The position numbers and the translations under genes are program-made. From Halopseudomonas pachastrellae (lineage in GTDB: Bacteria; Pseudomonadota; Gammaproteobacteria; Pseudomonadales; Pseudomonadaceae), in contig NZ_FOUD01000005.1 in NCBI RefSeq assembly GCF_900114765.1, forward strand, positions 1 through 64,000: a stretch of 64,000 nucleotides of DNA, given 5' to 3'. Below the pieces are notes generated by a model, which saw only the letters and a program-made list of their open reading frames with translations, had not been told where the DNA came from and did not search any database. Shown one piece after another: positions 51,747 through 58,776 of the stretch (position 1 is the stretch's first letter; every line of letters starts with the position of its first letter).

Positions 51747-52300
51747 TGACCGACGAGTTGAATCAGGAAGAGCAGCCCCGTGTGCTGCTGGTGGACGATG
51801 ACCCTACCTTTACCCGCGTGATGGCGCGCGCCCTTAGCCGGCGCGGCCTGCAGGTGGATACAGCCGGTGGAGCAGAGGAGGCGATGGAGGTTGCCCGCGC
51901 CCAGCGTCCTGACTACGCCGTGCTCGATCTGAAGATGGAAGGGGATTCGGGCCTGGTATTGATGCCACGCCTGCTGGAGCTCTACCCGGACCTGCGCATC
52001 GTGATTCTGACCGGCTACTCCAGTATTGCCACGGCGGTAGAAGCCATCAAGCGTGGCGCCTGCAACTACCTGTGCAAACCGGCTGATGCCGACGATGTAT
52101 TGACTGCCCTGCTGTCCGAGCAAGCCGACCCGGAAACGCTGGTGCCCGAGCACCCGATGTCGGTTGATCGCCTGCAGTGGGAGCACATTCAACGGGTGCT
52201 CGCCGAGCACGAAGGCAACATCTCCGCCACCGCCCGCGCCCTGGGCATGCACCGGCGGACATTGCAGCGGAAGTTGCAGAAGCGGCCAGTGCGCCGCTGA
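51746..52300 (+). CDS. roxR: RoxR, response regulator (RegA/PrrA type)
   Basis: Response regulator of 184 residues; the ATG overlaps the roxS stop by one base. The receiver domain has phosphoacceptor D61 in YAVLDLKMEGDSG, with the acidic pocket LLVDDDP and the conserved Lys in YLCKPADADD. The output is a Fis-type helix-turn-helix: GNISATARALGMHRRTLQRKLQKRP, as in RegA/ActR. Works with RoxS to tune respiration to redox state. Its stop codon lies in the loop of a GC hairpin (52289-52310). Confidence 0.94.
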   Translation: MTDELNQEEQPRVLLVDDDPTFTRVMARALSRRGLQVDTAGGAEEAMEVARAQRPDYAVLDLKMEGDSGLVLMPRLLELYPDLRIVILTGYSSIATAVEAIKRGACNYLCKPADADDVLTALLSEQADPETLVPEHPMSVDRLQWEHIQRVLAEHEGNISATARALGMHRRTLQRKLQKRPVRR

Positions 52301-52310
52301 GGCGGCGCAC
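52289..52310 (+). terminator. GC hairpin enclosing the roxR stop codon
   Basis: GTGCGCCGC at 52289-52297 pairs perfectly with GCGGCGCAC at 52302-52310. The loop TGAG contains the roxR stop TGA. Heptamer element copy C begins 4 bases later. Confidence 0.7.
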
Positions 52311-52313
52311 TGG

Positions 52314-52452
52314 GCTGGAAGCTGGAGGCATGAAGCTGGAAGCAGTCCGAGTTGCCTCGGATCTTTTGCTTCTAGTTCGGCCTTGGCTTGAACGGGACTG
52401 CCGCTAATTCACACTGATTGGCTGCCAGCTTCCAGCTTCCAGCTTGCAGCTT
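52314..52452. repeat. Intergenic heptamer-arm element, copy C
   Basis: The left arm holds GCTGGAA, GCTGGAG, then GAAGCTG-GAAGC (52314-52344). The right arm holds CTGCCAG, CTTCCAG, CTTCCAG and CTTGCAG (52422-52449). The core CTTGAA at 52387-52392 is followed after 27 bases by a one-base-shorter version of the ACGCTT junction (52420). CAGTCCGAG at 52343-52351 is shared with copy D. It sits between convergent roxR and the Tim44-like gene. Confidence 0.85.
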
Positions 52453-52476
52453 AAGCGCGCCAGCGGCGCGCTTAAG
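52450..52476 (-). terminator. Hairpin enclosing the Tim44-like gene stop
   Basis: CTTAAGCGCGC at 52450-52460 pairs perfectly with GCGCGCTTAAG at 52466-52476 over CAGCG. The TAA stop of the Tim44-like gene (52472-52474) lies in one arm, and the heptamer arm of copy C abuts the other. Confidence 0.65.
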
Positions 52477-53314
52477 CGTTCTGCCGTATTCCCACAATAA
52501 CCCAAGGCTGGTTGTCGCCGTCGGCGCGTTCCAGGGCCCAGCTTTCGTCAAACCAGTGACCGGCGTCTTCGGCGCTGTCGCGGTCCAGGCCGCTGAAGCT
52601 GACGGTGACCAGGGTATGGCCGTCGCGCTGGGTGATGCCGTCCAGGCGTGCTTCCAGGTGATCAACAAAGCCATTGGCGGTCGGCGGCTGGTGGGCGCGT
52701 TCCTGCTGCAGTTGGCGCACCAGTTCGGGCGTCATGTACTCGCTCATGCCGGCAATGTCGTTGTCGCGCCAATGGCGCTGCAGGGTGTAGAAGTGCTCCT
52801 GCGCGCCGCGCAAAAATACCTCTGCGTCAAACCAGGCTGGTGCTTCGTATTGCGCTGCCGGTTGCGCGCGCGGGGCGGCGGAGGCGGGCGTGAACATCCC
52901 GGAGGCTTCGCGCTGCATGCCGGCCGGGCCGCCGGCTGATTGCAGCTGTGGCTGCGGGCGACGGGCGAACAGCTTGAACAGGACAAAGGCAATCCCACCC
53001 AGCAGCAGGATGTCGAACAGCTGGATCCCCTCAAAGCCGTCACCAAACAGCATGGCAGCCAACAGACCGCCAGCGGCGATACCGGCCAGCGGGCCCAGCC
53101 AGCGGCTTGCGCCGGAGTTGGCCGCAGCGCCCGGTTGCTGTTGGCGCGGTGCTGCTTGCTGATCACGCGGGGCTTGCTGGCGCTGGGCCGGCTGGCTTTG
53201 GTGCGTCGGTGAGCTGCCAAAGCTCTTGCCGCCACCCATGCGGCGCGCTTCGGCATCAGGAGTGCTGACTGCAACCATCAGCAGCACGGTGAAAAAAGGC
53301 AGTAACCAACGCAT
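52472..53314 (-). CDS. Tim44-like domain membrane protein
   Basis: A 280-residue protein from the ATG at 53314 (GGAGAG upstream). A signal or anchor segment (MRWLLPFFTVLLMVAVSTPDAEA) is followed by a Gln/Pro-rich disordered stretch (about 25-75), two hydrophobic segments (SRWLGPLAGIAAGGLLAAMLFG and ILLLGGIAFVLFKLFA) and a C-terminal Tim44-like domain (FDAEVFLRGAQEHFYTLQRHWRDNDIAGMSEYMTPELVRQLQQ) that is NTF2-like. Bacterial Tim44-like proteins resemble a lipid- or protein-binding fold; no specific function is known. Convergent with roxR. Confidence 0.83.
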   Translation of the reverse strand: MRWLLPFFTVLLMVAVSTPDAEARRMGGGKSFGSSPTHQSQPAQRQQAPRDQQAAPRQQQPGAAANSGASRWLGPLAGIAAGGLLAAMLFGDGFEGIQLFDILLLGGIAFVLFKLFARRPQPQLQSAGGPAGMQREASGMFTPASAAPRAQPAAQYEAPAWFDAEVFLRGAQEHFYTLQRHWRDNDIAGMSEYMTPELVRQLQQERAHQPPTANGFVDHLEARLDGITQRDGHTLVTVSFSGLDRDSAEDAGHWFDESWALERADGDNQPWVIVGIRQNA

Positions 53315-53479
53315 GTTCAACTCTCCATTAGGCAGGACCGCAAGTTTGCCAAAGCGTCACGGGCAATGGCGGGGAATAGTGTGTATGGTTATTTCACAGG
53401 CGATTGAAAACCCTGGCGCTGGCACGCAGGTCGCTTCGCAATTGCCTGTTCAGACACTCTGAAAGGTGGGAGAGCATAC

Positions 53480-54499
53480 ATGTTTGCAGCCATGCGGTCA
53501 GAGCGAATGGAAGCGCTGCACCTGTACAGCGACCCGGCAACCGGGCTGGAAGCGGTGGTCGCCATTCACAACACAAAGCTCGGCCCGGCGTTGGGCGGCT
53601 GTCGCTACCTGGCCTATAACTCGCTGGACGACGCCCTTGCCGATGCCATGCGTCTGGCCAGGGGCATGAGCTACAAGGCGGCGCTGGCCGGGCTGGAGCA
53701 GGGTGGTGGCAAGGCGGTTATTCTGCGGCAGCCTCACGTGGCTGACCGGGCCGCTCTGTTCGAGGCCTTTGGCCGCTGCATCGAGTCACTGCGCGGCGGC
53801 TATATCACCGCGGTCGACAGTGGCACCAGCAGCGCCGACATGGACTGCATTGCCCAGCACACCGCACACGTCACCAGTACCACCCACGCCGGCGATCCGT
53901 CCCCCCACACCGCCCTCGGCGTCTTGGCCGGCATGCGCTCAGCCGTCAACGCGCGCCTGGGACAGTCGTCGCTGGCCGGGGTCAGGGTTGTGCTGCAGGG
54001 TCTGGGTAATGTCGGCTATGCGCTGGCCGAGCTATTGCAGGCCGAAGGCGCCGAGTTGCTGGTGGCCGACCTGGATCAGGGCAAGGTGCGGCTGGCGGCA
54101 GAGGAGTTGGGCGCGCAACCCTTGGCGCCGGAGGCGGTGTATGAAACGCCGTGCGATCTGTTTGCGCCCTGTGGCCTGGGTGGCGCGATCAGTCAGCGCA
54201 GTGCGGCCTTGCTGCGCTGCGCCGTGATTGCTGGTGCCGCCAATAACCAGTTGGTGGAGCCGGAGCTGGCCGAGCAACTGGCGGCCCGCGGCATCCTGTA
54301 CACCCCTGACTATGTGATCAATGCCGGCGGCTTGCTGCACGTGGCGCTGACCCACCGTGGTGTCGATGCCGGGGAGATTGCCGGGCGGGTAAAGGGCATC
54401 GGTGAGCGGCTCGATAGCATCTTTGCACAGAGCCGCGCCGAGGGCCGGTCGCCGGCCGAGGTCGCTGACCGGCAGGCAGAAGAGATCCTCTACGCCTAG
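53480..54499 (+). CDS. Leucine/branched-chain amino acid dehydrogenase
   Basis: A 339-residue GLFV-family NAD-dependent dehydrogenase that deaminates leucine, valine or phenylalanine. It starts at an ATG with GGTGGGAG upstream. The catalytic Lys lies in MSYKAALAGLEQGGGKAVI near residue 66 and the N-terminal GLEAVVAIHNTKLGPALGGCRYLAY is the family start. The NAD-binding motif is VVLQGLGNVGYALAELLQAEG near residue 170. It lacks the hexameric glutamate dehydrogenase features. In Pseudomonas related genes serve amino-acid catabolism. Ends in a strong bidirectional terminator. Confidence 0.9.
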   Translation: MFAAMRSERMEALHLYSDPATGLEAVVAIHNTKLGPALGGCRYLAYNSLDDALADAMRLARGMSYKAALAGLEQGGGKAVILRQPHVADRAALFEAFGRCIESLRGGYITAVDSGTSSADMDCIAQHTAHVTSTTHAGDPSPHTALGVLAGMRSAVNARLGQSSLAGVRVVLQGLGNVGYALAELLQAEGAELLVADLDQGKVRLAAEELGAQPLAPEAVYETPCDLFAPCGLGGAISQRSAALLRCAVIAGAANNQLVEPELAEQLAARGILYTPDYVINAGGLLHVALTHRGVDAGEIAGRVKGIGERLDSIFAQSRAEGRSPAEVADRQAEEILYA

Positions 54500-54509
54500 C
54501 CACGCATAC

Positions 54510-54544
54510 AAAAGCGCTGGAACAGCACCTGTTCCAGCGCTTTT
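54510..54544. terminator. Bidirectional terminator between the dehydrogenase and SDR genes
   Basis: AAAAGCGCTGGAACA at 54510-54524 pairs with TGTTCCAGCGCTTTT at 54530-54544, a 15-bp perfect stem with A- and T-tracts on either side, between convergent genes. Confidence 0.9.
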
Positions 54545-54569
54545 GGTGCGTTGAGCGGGGCGCCGTCTG

Positions 54570-55388
54570 CTATTCGAGCTTGAAACGCTTGCGCAGGCGC
54601 TTGTCCAGAATCGAGGTGGGCAGCCAGCGCTTCAGGCGCACCATGCTGCGCGCGCCCGAGCCGATCAGCGCATTTTCCGGGCGCACCGGGTTGCGGATGT
54701 AGCCGAGTAGCTCGGTGGCAAAGTCGGTTGCGCTGGTTGAACGTGCATTTTGCGACGCTTTGGCGCGTGCCTGCACCGCCTTTTCCCAGGGTTTGAACCA
54801 GGATGTCTCTGCCATGGTGATGGCTGCGGTAGCGTTGTTGCCAAAATCCGAGGCGATGGCACCGGGCATGACGTTCAGCACCTGAATGCCGAAGGGGTGC
54901 AGCTCCAGGCGCAGAGCGTCGGAGATGGCGTGCAGCGCTGCCTTGGACGCGCAGTAGACGCCGGAGAAGGGCGTGGTAGTGACGCCCGAGACACTGCCGA
55001 TGTTGACGATCAGTCCCTTGGCAGTGCGCAGCAGATCCGCGCTGTCGCGCACCAGTTGCAGCGGCGCAAAGACGTTGGTGTCGAACTGTTTCAGCAGGGT
55101 GTCGCGGTCGGCGTCCAGGAGGGGGCCCATGGCGCCGTAGCCGGCGTTATTGACCAGCAGATCCAGCCGACCTGCCTGGCTGCGAATCTGCTCGACGCAC
55201 TGCTGGCGTTGTTGCGGGTCGTTGACGTCCAGGGCGATGGCGATCGCGCCCTTGGCGGTCAGTGGGTCCAGGGTTTCGATGCGGCGCGCCGCAGCAAATA
55301 CCTGATAGTCGGCTTCTAGGCAGGCCAGGGCCAGCGCCTGGCCGATGCCGGATGAACAGCCGGTGATCAGTGCTACGGGCTTGGTCAT
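54570..55388 (-). CDS. Short-chain dehydrogenase/reductase
   Basis: SDR of 272 residues from the ATG at 55388 (GGAGCAAAGC upstream). Classical motifs are present: cofactor loop ALITGCSSGIGQALALACLE, NNAGYGAMGP near residue 82, the catalytic Ser in NIGSVSGVTTTPFSGV, and YCASK at residue 147. The C-terminal third (SWFKPWEKAVQARAKASQNARS) is polar and outside the core. Cofactor is likely NADP(H) from the basic loop AARR. Substrate unknown. The upstream DUF gene is 13 bases away on the same strand. Confidence 0.88.
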   Translation of the reverse strand: MTKPVALITGCSSGIGQALALACLEADYQVFAAARRIETLDPLTAKGAIAIALDVNDPQQRQQCVEQIRSQAGRLDLLVNNAGYGAMGPLLDADRDTLLKQFDTNVFAPLQLVRDSADLLRTAKGLIVNIGSVSGVTTTPFSGVYCASKAALHAISDALRLELHPFGIQVLNVMPGAIASDFGNNATAAITMAETSWFKPWEKAVQARAKASQNARSTSATDFATELLGYIRNPVRPENALIGSGARSMVRLKRWLPTSILDKRLRKRFKLE

Positions 55389-55401
55389 GCTTTGCTCCTT
55401 G

Positions 55402-55869
55402 TTATTCTTTGATGAAGTCCGCGCGTACCGCGTCGGCCCGGTATTCCAGTTCGCTCTCGCGATAGCCGCGCCGCAGCCGCGGCAGGCTGTAGCACGCCTG
55501 GGTGTCGGCACCGGGTTGCAGCTCAATACCCAGGTTGAAACGTTGGTCGTTACTGGCCACATCGACCAGGTTCGAATTGTATCCGCTCTGGCTGGCCCAC
55601 AGCTGCCAGCTGATATTGCGTGCGGTGCGCTCGCCGTGATTGCGGATGCTGACAAACAGCGGCTGACCGAACGGGCAGCTCTCGGGCTGGTACTGCAGCT
55701 CAAATGCCAGCTTCTCGATACGCTGGCCCTGTTGCCATTGCAGCACGCCCATCACCGCCGCAAGCAGCAGACCGAGGGCGGCGACAATACCGCTGACCGG
55801 CAGCATGACGCGGGGAAAGCGCAGCAGCAATACCAGCCAGATCAGAAACAGCGCAATGCCGTAGGGCAT
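55402..55869 (-). CDS. Membrane protein of unknown function
   Basis: A 155-residue protein beginning MPYGIALFLIWLVLLLRF with two hydrophobic segments (residues 1-20 and 21-45), then a soluble domain. The soluble part resembles a periplasmic beta-sandwich: LQYQPESCPFGQPLFVSIRNHGERTARNISWQL and SGYNSNLVDVASNDQRF. It ends in LEYRADAVRADFIKE. I recognise no family with confidence, though multi-domain DUF homologues exist in Pseudomonas. Forms a short operon with the SDR gene. Confidence 0.65.
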   Translation of the reverse strand: MPYGIALFLIWLVLLLRFPRVMLPVSGIVAALGLLLAAVMGVLQWQQGQRIEKLAFELQYQPESCPFGQPLFVSIRNHGERTARNISWQLWASQSGYNSNLVDVASNDQRFNLGIELQPGADTQACYSLPRLRRGYRESELEYRADAVRADFIKE

Positions 55870-55977
55870 GAATAGCTCCTTGTTGCAGCGTCGGGACGCA
55901 GTAGCAGTGTACGACGTGTCGGGACTGTGAGGGCACCTGTATACCGCTTAGTGATCAGCCTATCAAACCTCGTCGGG

Positions 55978-56760
55978 TCAGGCGGACCATTGAAACAGCT
56001 CGCAACTGTTCTGCCAGCAGCGCGCGCTGAACTGCGCCACTGACTCGCCCCGCAATGCTGCCAGCTGCGCCGCGATCTGCGGCAGCAGGGCGGGGCTGTT
56101 GCGCTGGTGGGCGTGGAAGGCGGGGGCCATATCCGGGCTGTCTGTCTCCAGCACCAGTTGCTCACCGGGCAGCTGTGCAATGGTCTGGCGCAGTCGGGTT
56201 GCCTGCGGCCAGGTAGCTGCGCCGCCCAGGCCCAGCTTGAAGCCGAGTTTGTGGTACTCGCGTGCTTCCTCCGAGCTGCCGCTAAAGGCATGGATGATGC
56301 CACCACGCGCCGGGCGATAGCGCTTGAGTGTGGCGATCACGTCAGCATGGGCCTTGCGAACATGCAGCAAACTGGGCAACTGATACTCCACCGCCAGCTG
56401 CAACTGCGCCTCAAACAGCTGCTGCTGCGCCGCCCGGTCTGTGCCTTTGTGCCAGTAGTCCAGCCCAAATTCCCCCACCGCGCAGCAGCGCGCGTCCCCC
56501 AGCCGCTCGGCCAGGCACTGCTGCAACGCGGTCACGTGCTCAGCGGCATGCTCGGCCATGAACATGGGGTGCAGGCCAAAGGCGGCGTACAGGCTGGTAT
56601 GTTGCTTGCACATCTGCCAGACCGCCTGCCAGTTACTGCGGGTGACACCCAGCACCACCAGCCGCTCCACACCCAGCCGCGCGCAATCACTCAGCACCTG
56701 ATCACGATCAGGGTCAAAGGCGGCAAAGTCGAGGTGGGTGTGGGTGTCGATGTAGGGCAT
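55978..56760 (-). CDS. TatD-family metal-dependent DNase
   Basis: A 260-residue amidohydrolase-fold nuclease. The metal site is seen in MPYIDTHTHLDFAAFD (HxH at the start), AVGEFGLDYWHKG near residue 95, LPSLLHVRKAHADVI, GIIHAFSGS and the final LETDSPDMAP near residue 205. TatD proteins have 3'-5' exonuclease activity and are not part of the Tat translocase. This gene may be a paralogue (TatD/YjjV type) rather than the tatABCD-linked one. Upstream hairpins (56773-56820) lie before its start on the same strand. Confidence 0.9.
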   Translation of the reverse strand: MPYIDTHTHLDFAAFDPDRDQVLSDCARLGVERLVVLGVTRSNWQAVWQMCKQHTSLYAAFGLHPMFMAEHAAEHVTALQQCLAERLGDARCCAVGEFGLDYWHKGTDRAAQQQLFEAQLQLAVEYQLPSLLHVRKAHADVIATLKRYRPARGGIIHAFSGSSEEAREYHKLGFKLGLGGAATWPQATRLRQTIAQLPGEQLVLETDSPDMAPAFHAHQRNSPALLPQIAAQLAALRGESVAQFSARCWQNSCELFQWSA

Positions 56761-56772
56761 GGGGGGACGCTA

Positions 56773-56820
56773 CGCCTGCTTGCCTTGATAGGCAAGCAGG
56801 CGTCCGGCTGGGCCGGACGC
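56773..56820 (-). promoter_or_regulatory. Two adjacent hairpins upstream of tatD
   Basis: CGCCTGCTTGCC at 56773-56784 pairs with GGCAAGCAGGCG at 56791-56802 (12-bp perfect stem). GCGTCCGG at 56800-56807 pairs with CCGGACGC at 56813-56820. The two stems share three bases. On the minus strand this is between the prfC element and the tatD start. Confidence 0.7.
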
Positions 56821-56821
56821 G

Positions 56822-56971
56822 GCTGGAAGCTGAAGGCTTGAAGCTTGAAGCAGTCCGAGGTGTTGGAGACTGCAGCTCTCAACCGGGCTTTACCTTGACG
56901 CGGTTTACGTCGAGCTCATGCTGAAGACGCTTCCAGCTTCCAGCTTCCAGCTTCCAGCTTCCAGCTTCCAG
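56822..56971. repeat. Intergenic heptamer-arm element, copy D
   Basis: The left arm holds GCTGGAA, GCTGAAG, GCTTGAA and GCTTGAA (56822-56849). The right arm holds six perfect CTTCCAG units at 56930-56971. CTTGAC at 56894-56899 is followed after 27 bases by ACGCTT at 56927-56932. CAGTCCGAG at 56851-56859 is shared with copy C. Unlike the other copies it lies between two same-strand genes, tatD and prfC, just after the prfC stop. Confidence 0.88.
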
Positions 56972-56973
56972 CT

Positions 56974-57010
56974 GAGCATCACTGCGCGGCTACGCCGCTC
57001 AGTGATGCTC
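56974..57010 (-). terminator. Hairpin enclosing the prfC stop codon
   Basis: GAGCATCACTG at 56974-56984 pairs with CAGTGATGCTC at 57000-57010; the loop itself contains GCGGC/GCCGC, making a long stem-loop. The prfC TGA stop (56999-57001) spans the loop-stem junction, so the last two His codons lie in the stem. Confidence 0.7.
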
Positions 57011-58585
57011 TCGCGTCGCGCGGAAGCTGATTTCCGGCCAGCGTTCTTCGGTCAGGCTCAGGTTGACGCGCGTTGGAGCCAGATAGGTCAGGTGGCCGCC
57101 GCCGTCGACGGCGAGGTTATCGGTGGCCTTGTTGCTGAACTCGTCCAGTTTCTTGCGATCACTGGATTCGACCCAACGCGCTGACCAGACGTTGACCGGC
57201 TCGTAGATGCACTCGACCTTGTATTCCTGCTTCAGGCGCTCTGCCACCACGTCGAACTGCAGCACACCGACTGCACCCAGGATGATGTCGTTGTTGCGCT
57301 CGGGGAAGAACACCTGGGTGGCGCCTTCCTCGGCCAGTTCCTGCAGGCCCTGGCGCAGCTGCTTGGATTTCAGCGGGTCTTTCAGGCGTACGCGGCGGAA
57401 CAGTTCCGGGGCAAAGTGCGGGATGCCGGTGAAGCCGATCTTCTCGCCTTCGGTGAAGGTGTCGCCGATCTGGATGGTGCCGTGGTTGTGCAGACCGATT
57501 ATGTCGCCGGCCCAGGCTTCTTCCAGGTGCTCACGTTCGGCGGCGAAGAAGGTCAGCGCGTCGGCGATGCGCACTTCCTTGCCGGTGCGCACGTGGTGCA
57601 GCTTCATGCCCTTTTCGTAGCGGCCGGAGCAGATACGCACGAAGGCAATACGGTCGCGGTGTTTCGGGTCCATGTTCGCCTGAATCTTGAACACAAAACC
57701 GGTGAAGGGCGCTTCGGTCGGCTGCACGTCACGCTCGTGGCTGGCGCGCGGCTGCGGGCGCGGTGCCCAGTCGACGATAGCGTCCAGCACCTGATCAACA
57801 CCGAAGTTACCCAGTGCGGTACCAAAGAATACCGGTGTCATCTCGCCCTTGATGAAGGCGTCCTGATCAAACTCGTGGCAGGCGCCCTGCACCAGTTCCA
57901 GCTCTTCAACGAAGTTGTCGTACAGGTCGCCCAGGTGCGCGCGGGCTTCGTCGGAGTCCAGGCCGTCGATGACCTGCTGCTCGGTGCGCTCGTGGCCGTG
58001 GCCCGGCACATAGACGATGATCTTGTCGTCAGCCAGGTGATACACGCCCTTGAAGTCGCGGTAGCAGCCAATCGGCCAGGTGATCGGCGCGGCCTTGATG
58101 TTCAGGACCGCTTCGATCTCGTCGAGCAGCTCGATCGGGTCGCGGATGTCGCGGTCGAGTTTGTTGACGAAGCTGACGATGGGCGTGTCGCGCAGACGGC
58201 ACACGTCCATCAGCGCAATGGTACGCGGCTCAACACCCTTACCGCCGTCCAGCACCATCAGCGCCGAGTCCACCGCGGTCAGGGTGCGGTAGGTGTCTTC
58301 CGAGAAGTCTTCGTGGCCGGGGGTGTCGAGCAGGTTGACCATGGCGTCGCGATAGGGGAACTGCATCACCGAGGTGGTCACCGAAATGCCCCGCTCCTTT
58401 TCCATCGCCATCCAGTCGGAGGTGGCGTGGCGGTCGGATTTGCGCGACTTGACCGTACCGGCCACGCTGATCGCCTGGCCCATCAGCAGCAGGCGCTCGG
58501 TGATGGTGGTCTTACCCGCATCCGGGTGGGAGATGATGGCGAAGGTGCGCCGCTTGGCGACTTCTTTTTCAATGGCGTTGGACAT
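56999..58585 (-). CDS. prfC: PrfC, peptide chain release factor 3
   Basis: Translational GTPase of 528 residues that removes RF1 and RF2 from the ribosome after termination. The ATG at 58585 gives [28 protein letters not shown] motifs are [11 protein letters not shown] (G1), [11 protein letters not shown] (G2), DTPGHEDF (G3), [11 protein letters not shown] (G4). The later domains hold FRICSGR-like [20 protein letters not shown] and [21 protein letters not shown]. Length equals E. coli RF3 (529). A strong hairpin encloses its stop codon. Confidence 0.97.
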   Translation of the reverse strand: MSNAIEKEVAKRRTFAIISHPDAGKTTITERLLLMGQAISVAGTVKSRKSDRHATSDWMAMEKERGISVTTSVMQFPYRDAMVNLLDTPGHEDFSEDTYRTLTAVDSALMVLDGGKGVEPRTIALMDVCRLRDTPIVSFVNKLDRDIRDPIELLDEIEAVLNIKAAPITWPIGCYRDFKGVYHLADDKIIVYVPGHGHERTEQQVIDGLDSDEARAHLGDLYDNFVEELELVQGACHEFDQDAFIKGEMTPVFFGTALGNFGVDQVLDAIVDWAPRPQPRASHERDVQPTEAPFTGFVFKIQANMDPKHRDRIAFVRICSGRYEKGMKLHHVRTGKEVRIADALTFFAAEREHLEEAWAGDIIGLHNHGTIQIGDTFTEGEKIGFTGIPHFAPELFRRVRLKDPLKSKQLRQGLQELAEEGATQVFFPERNNDIILGAVGVLQFDVVAERLKQEYKVECIYEPVNVWSARWVESSDRKKLDEFSNKATDNLAVDGGGHLTYLAPTRVNLSLTEERWPEISFRATREHH

Positions 58586-58701
58586 GTCGGCTACTGAGCA
58601 GTTGGCGGGGCGCGATGGTGGCACGCTTAAGCGCGCTGCGGCCCGGCAAGAAAATTGGCTGCGTATTGTCGCCGATCAACCGGGGGATGACAAAGGGAAA
58701 A

Positions 58702-58724
58702 GCCGGCGGGTGGGGCCCGCCGGC
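58702..58724 (-). terminator. Terminator of the lipoprotein gene
   Basis: GCCGGCGGG at 58702-58710 pairs with CCCGCCGGC at 58716-58724 over TGGGG. On the minus strand CTTTTCCCTTTG follows, so it terminates the 58777-60681 gene, 53 bases past its stop. Confidence 0.75.
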
Positions 58725-58776
58725 GTGAGGGTCTGTTGCCTTATCGTTTAGCCGCCTGCCGGCAGCCATTCAGGGG

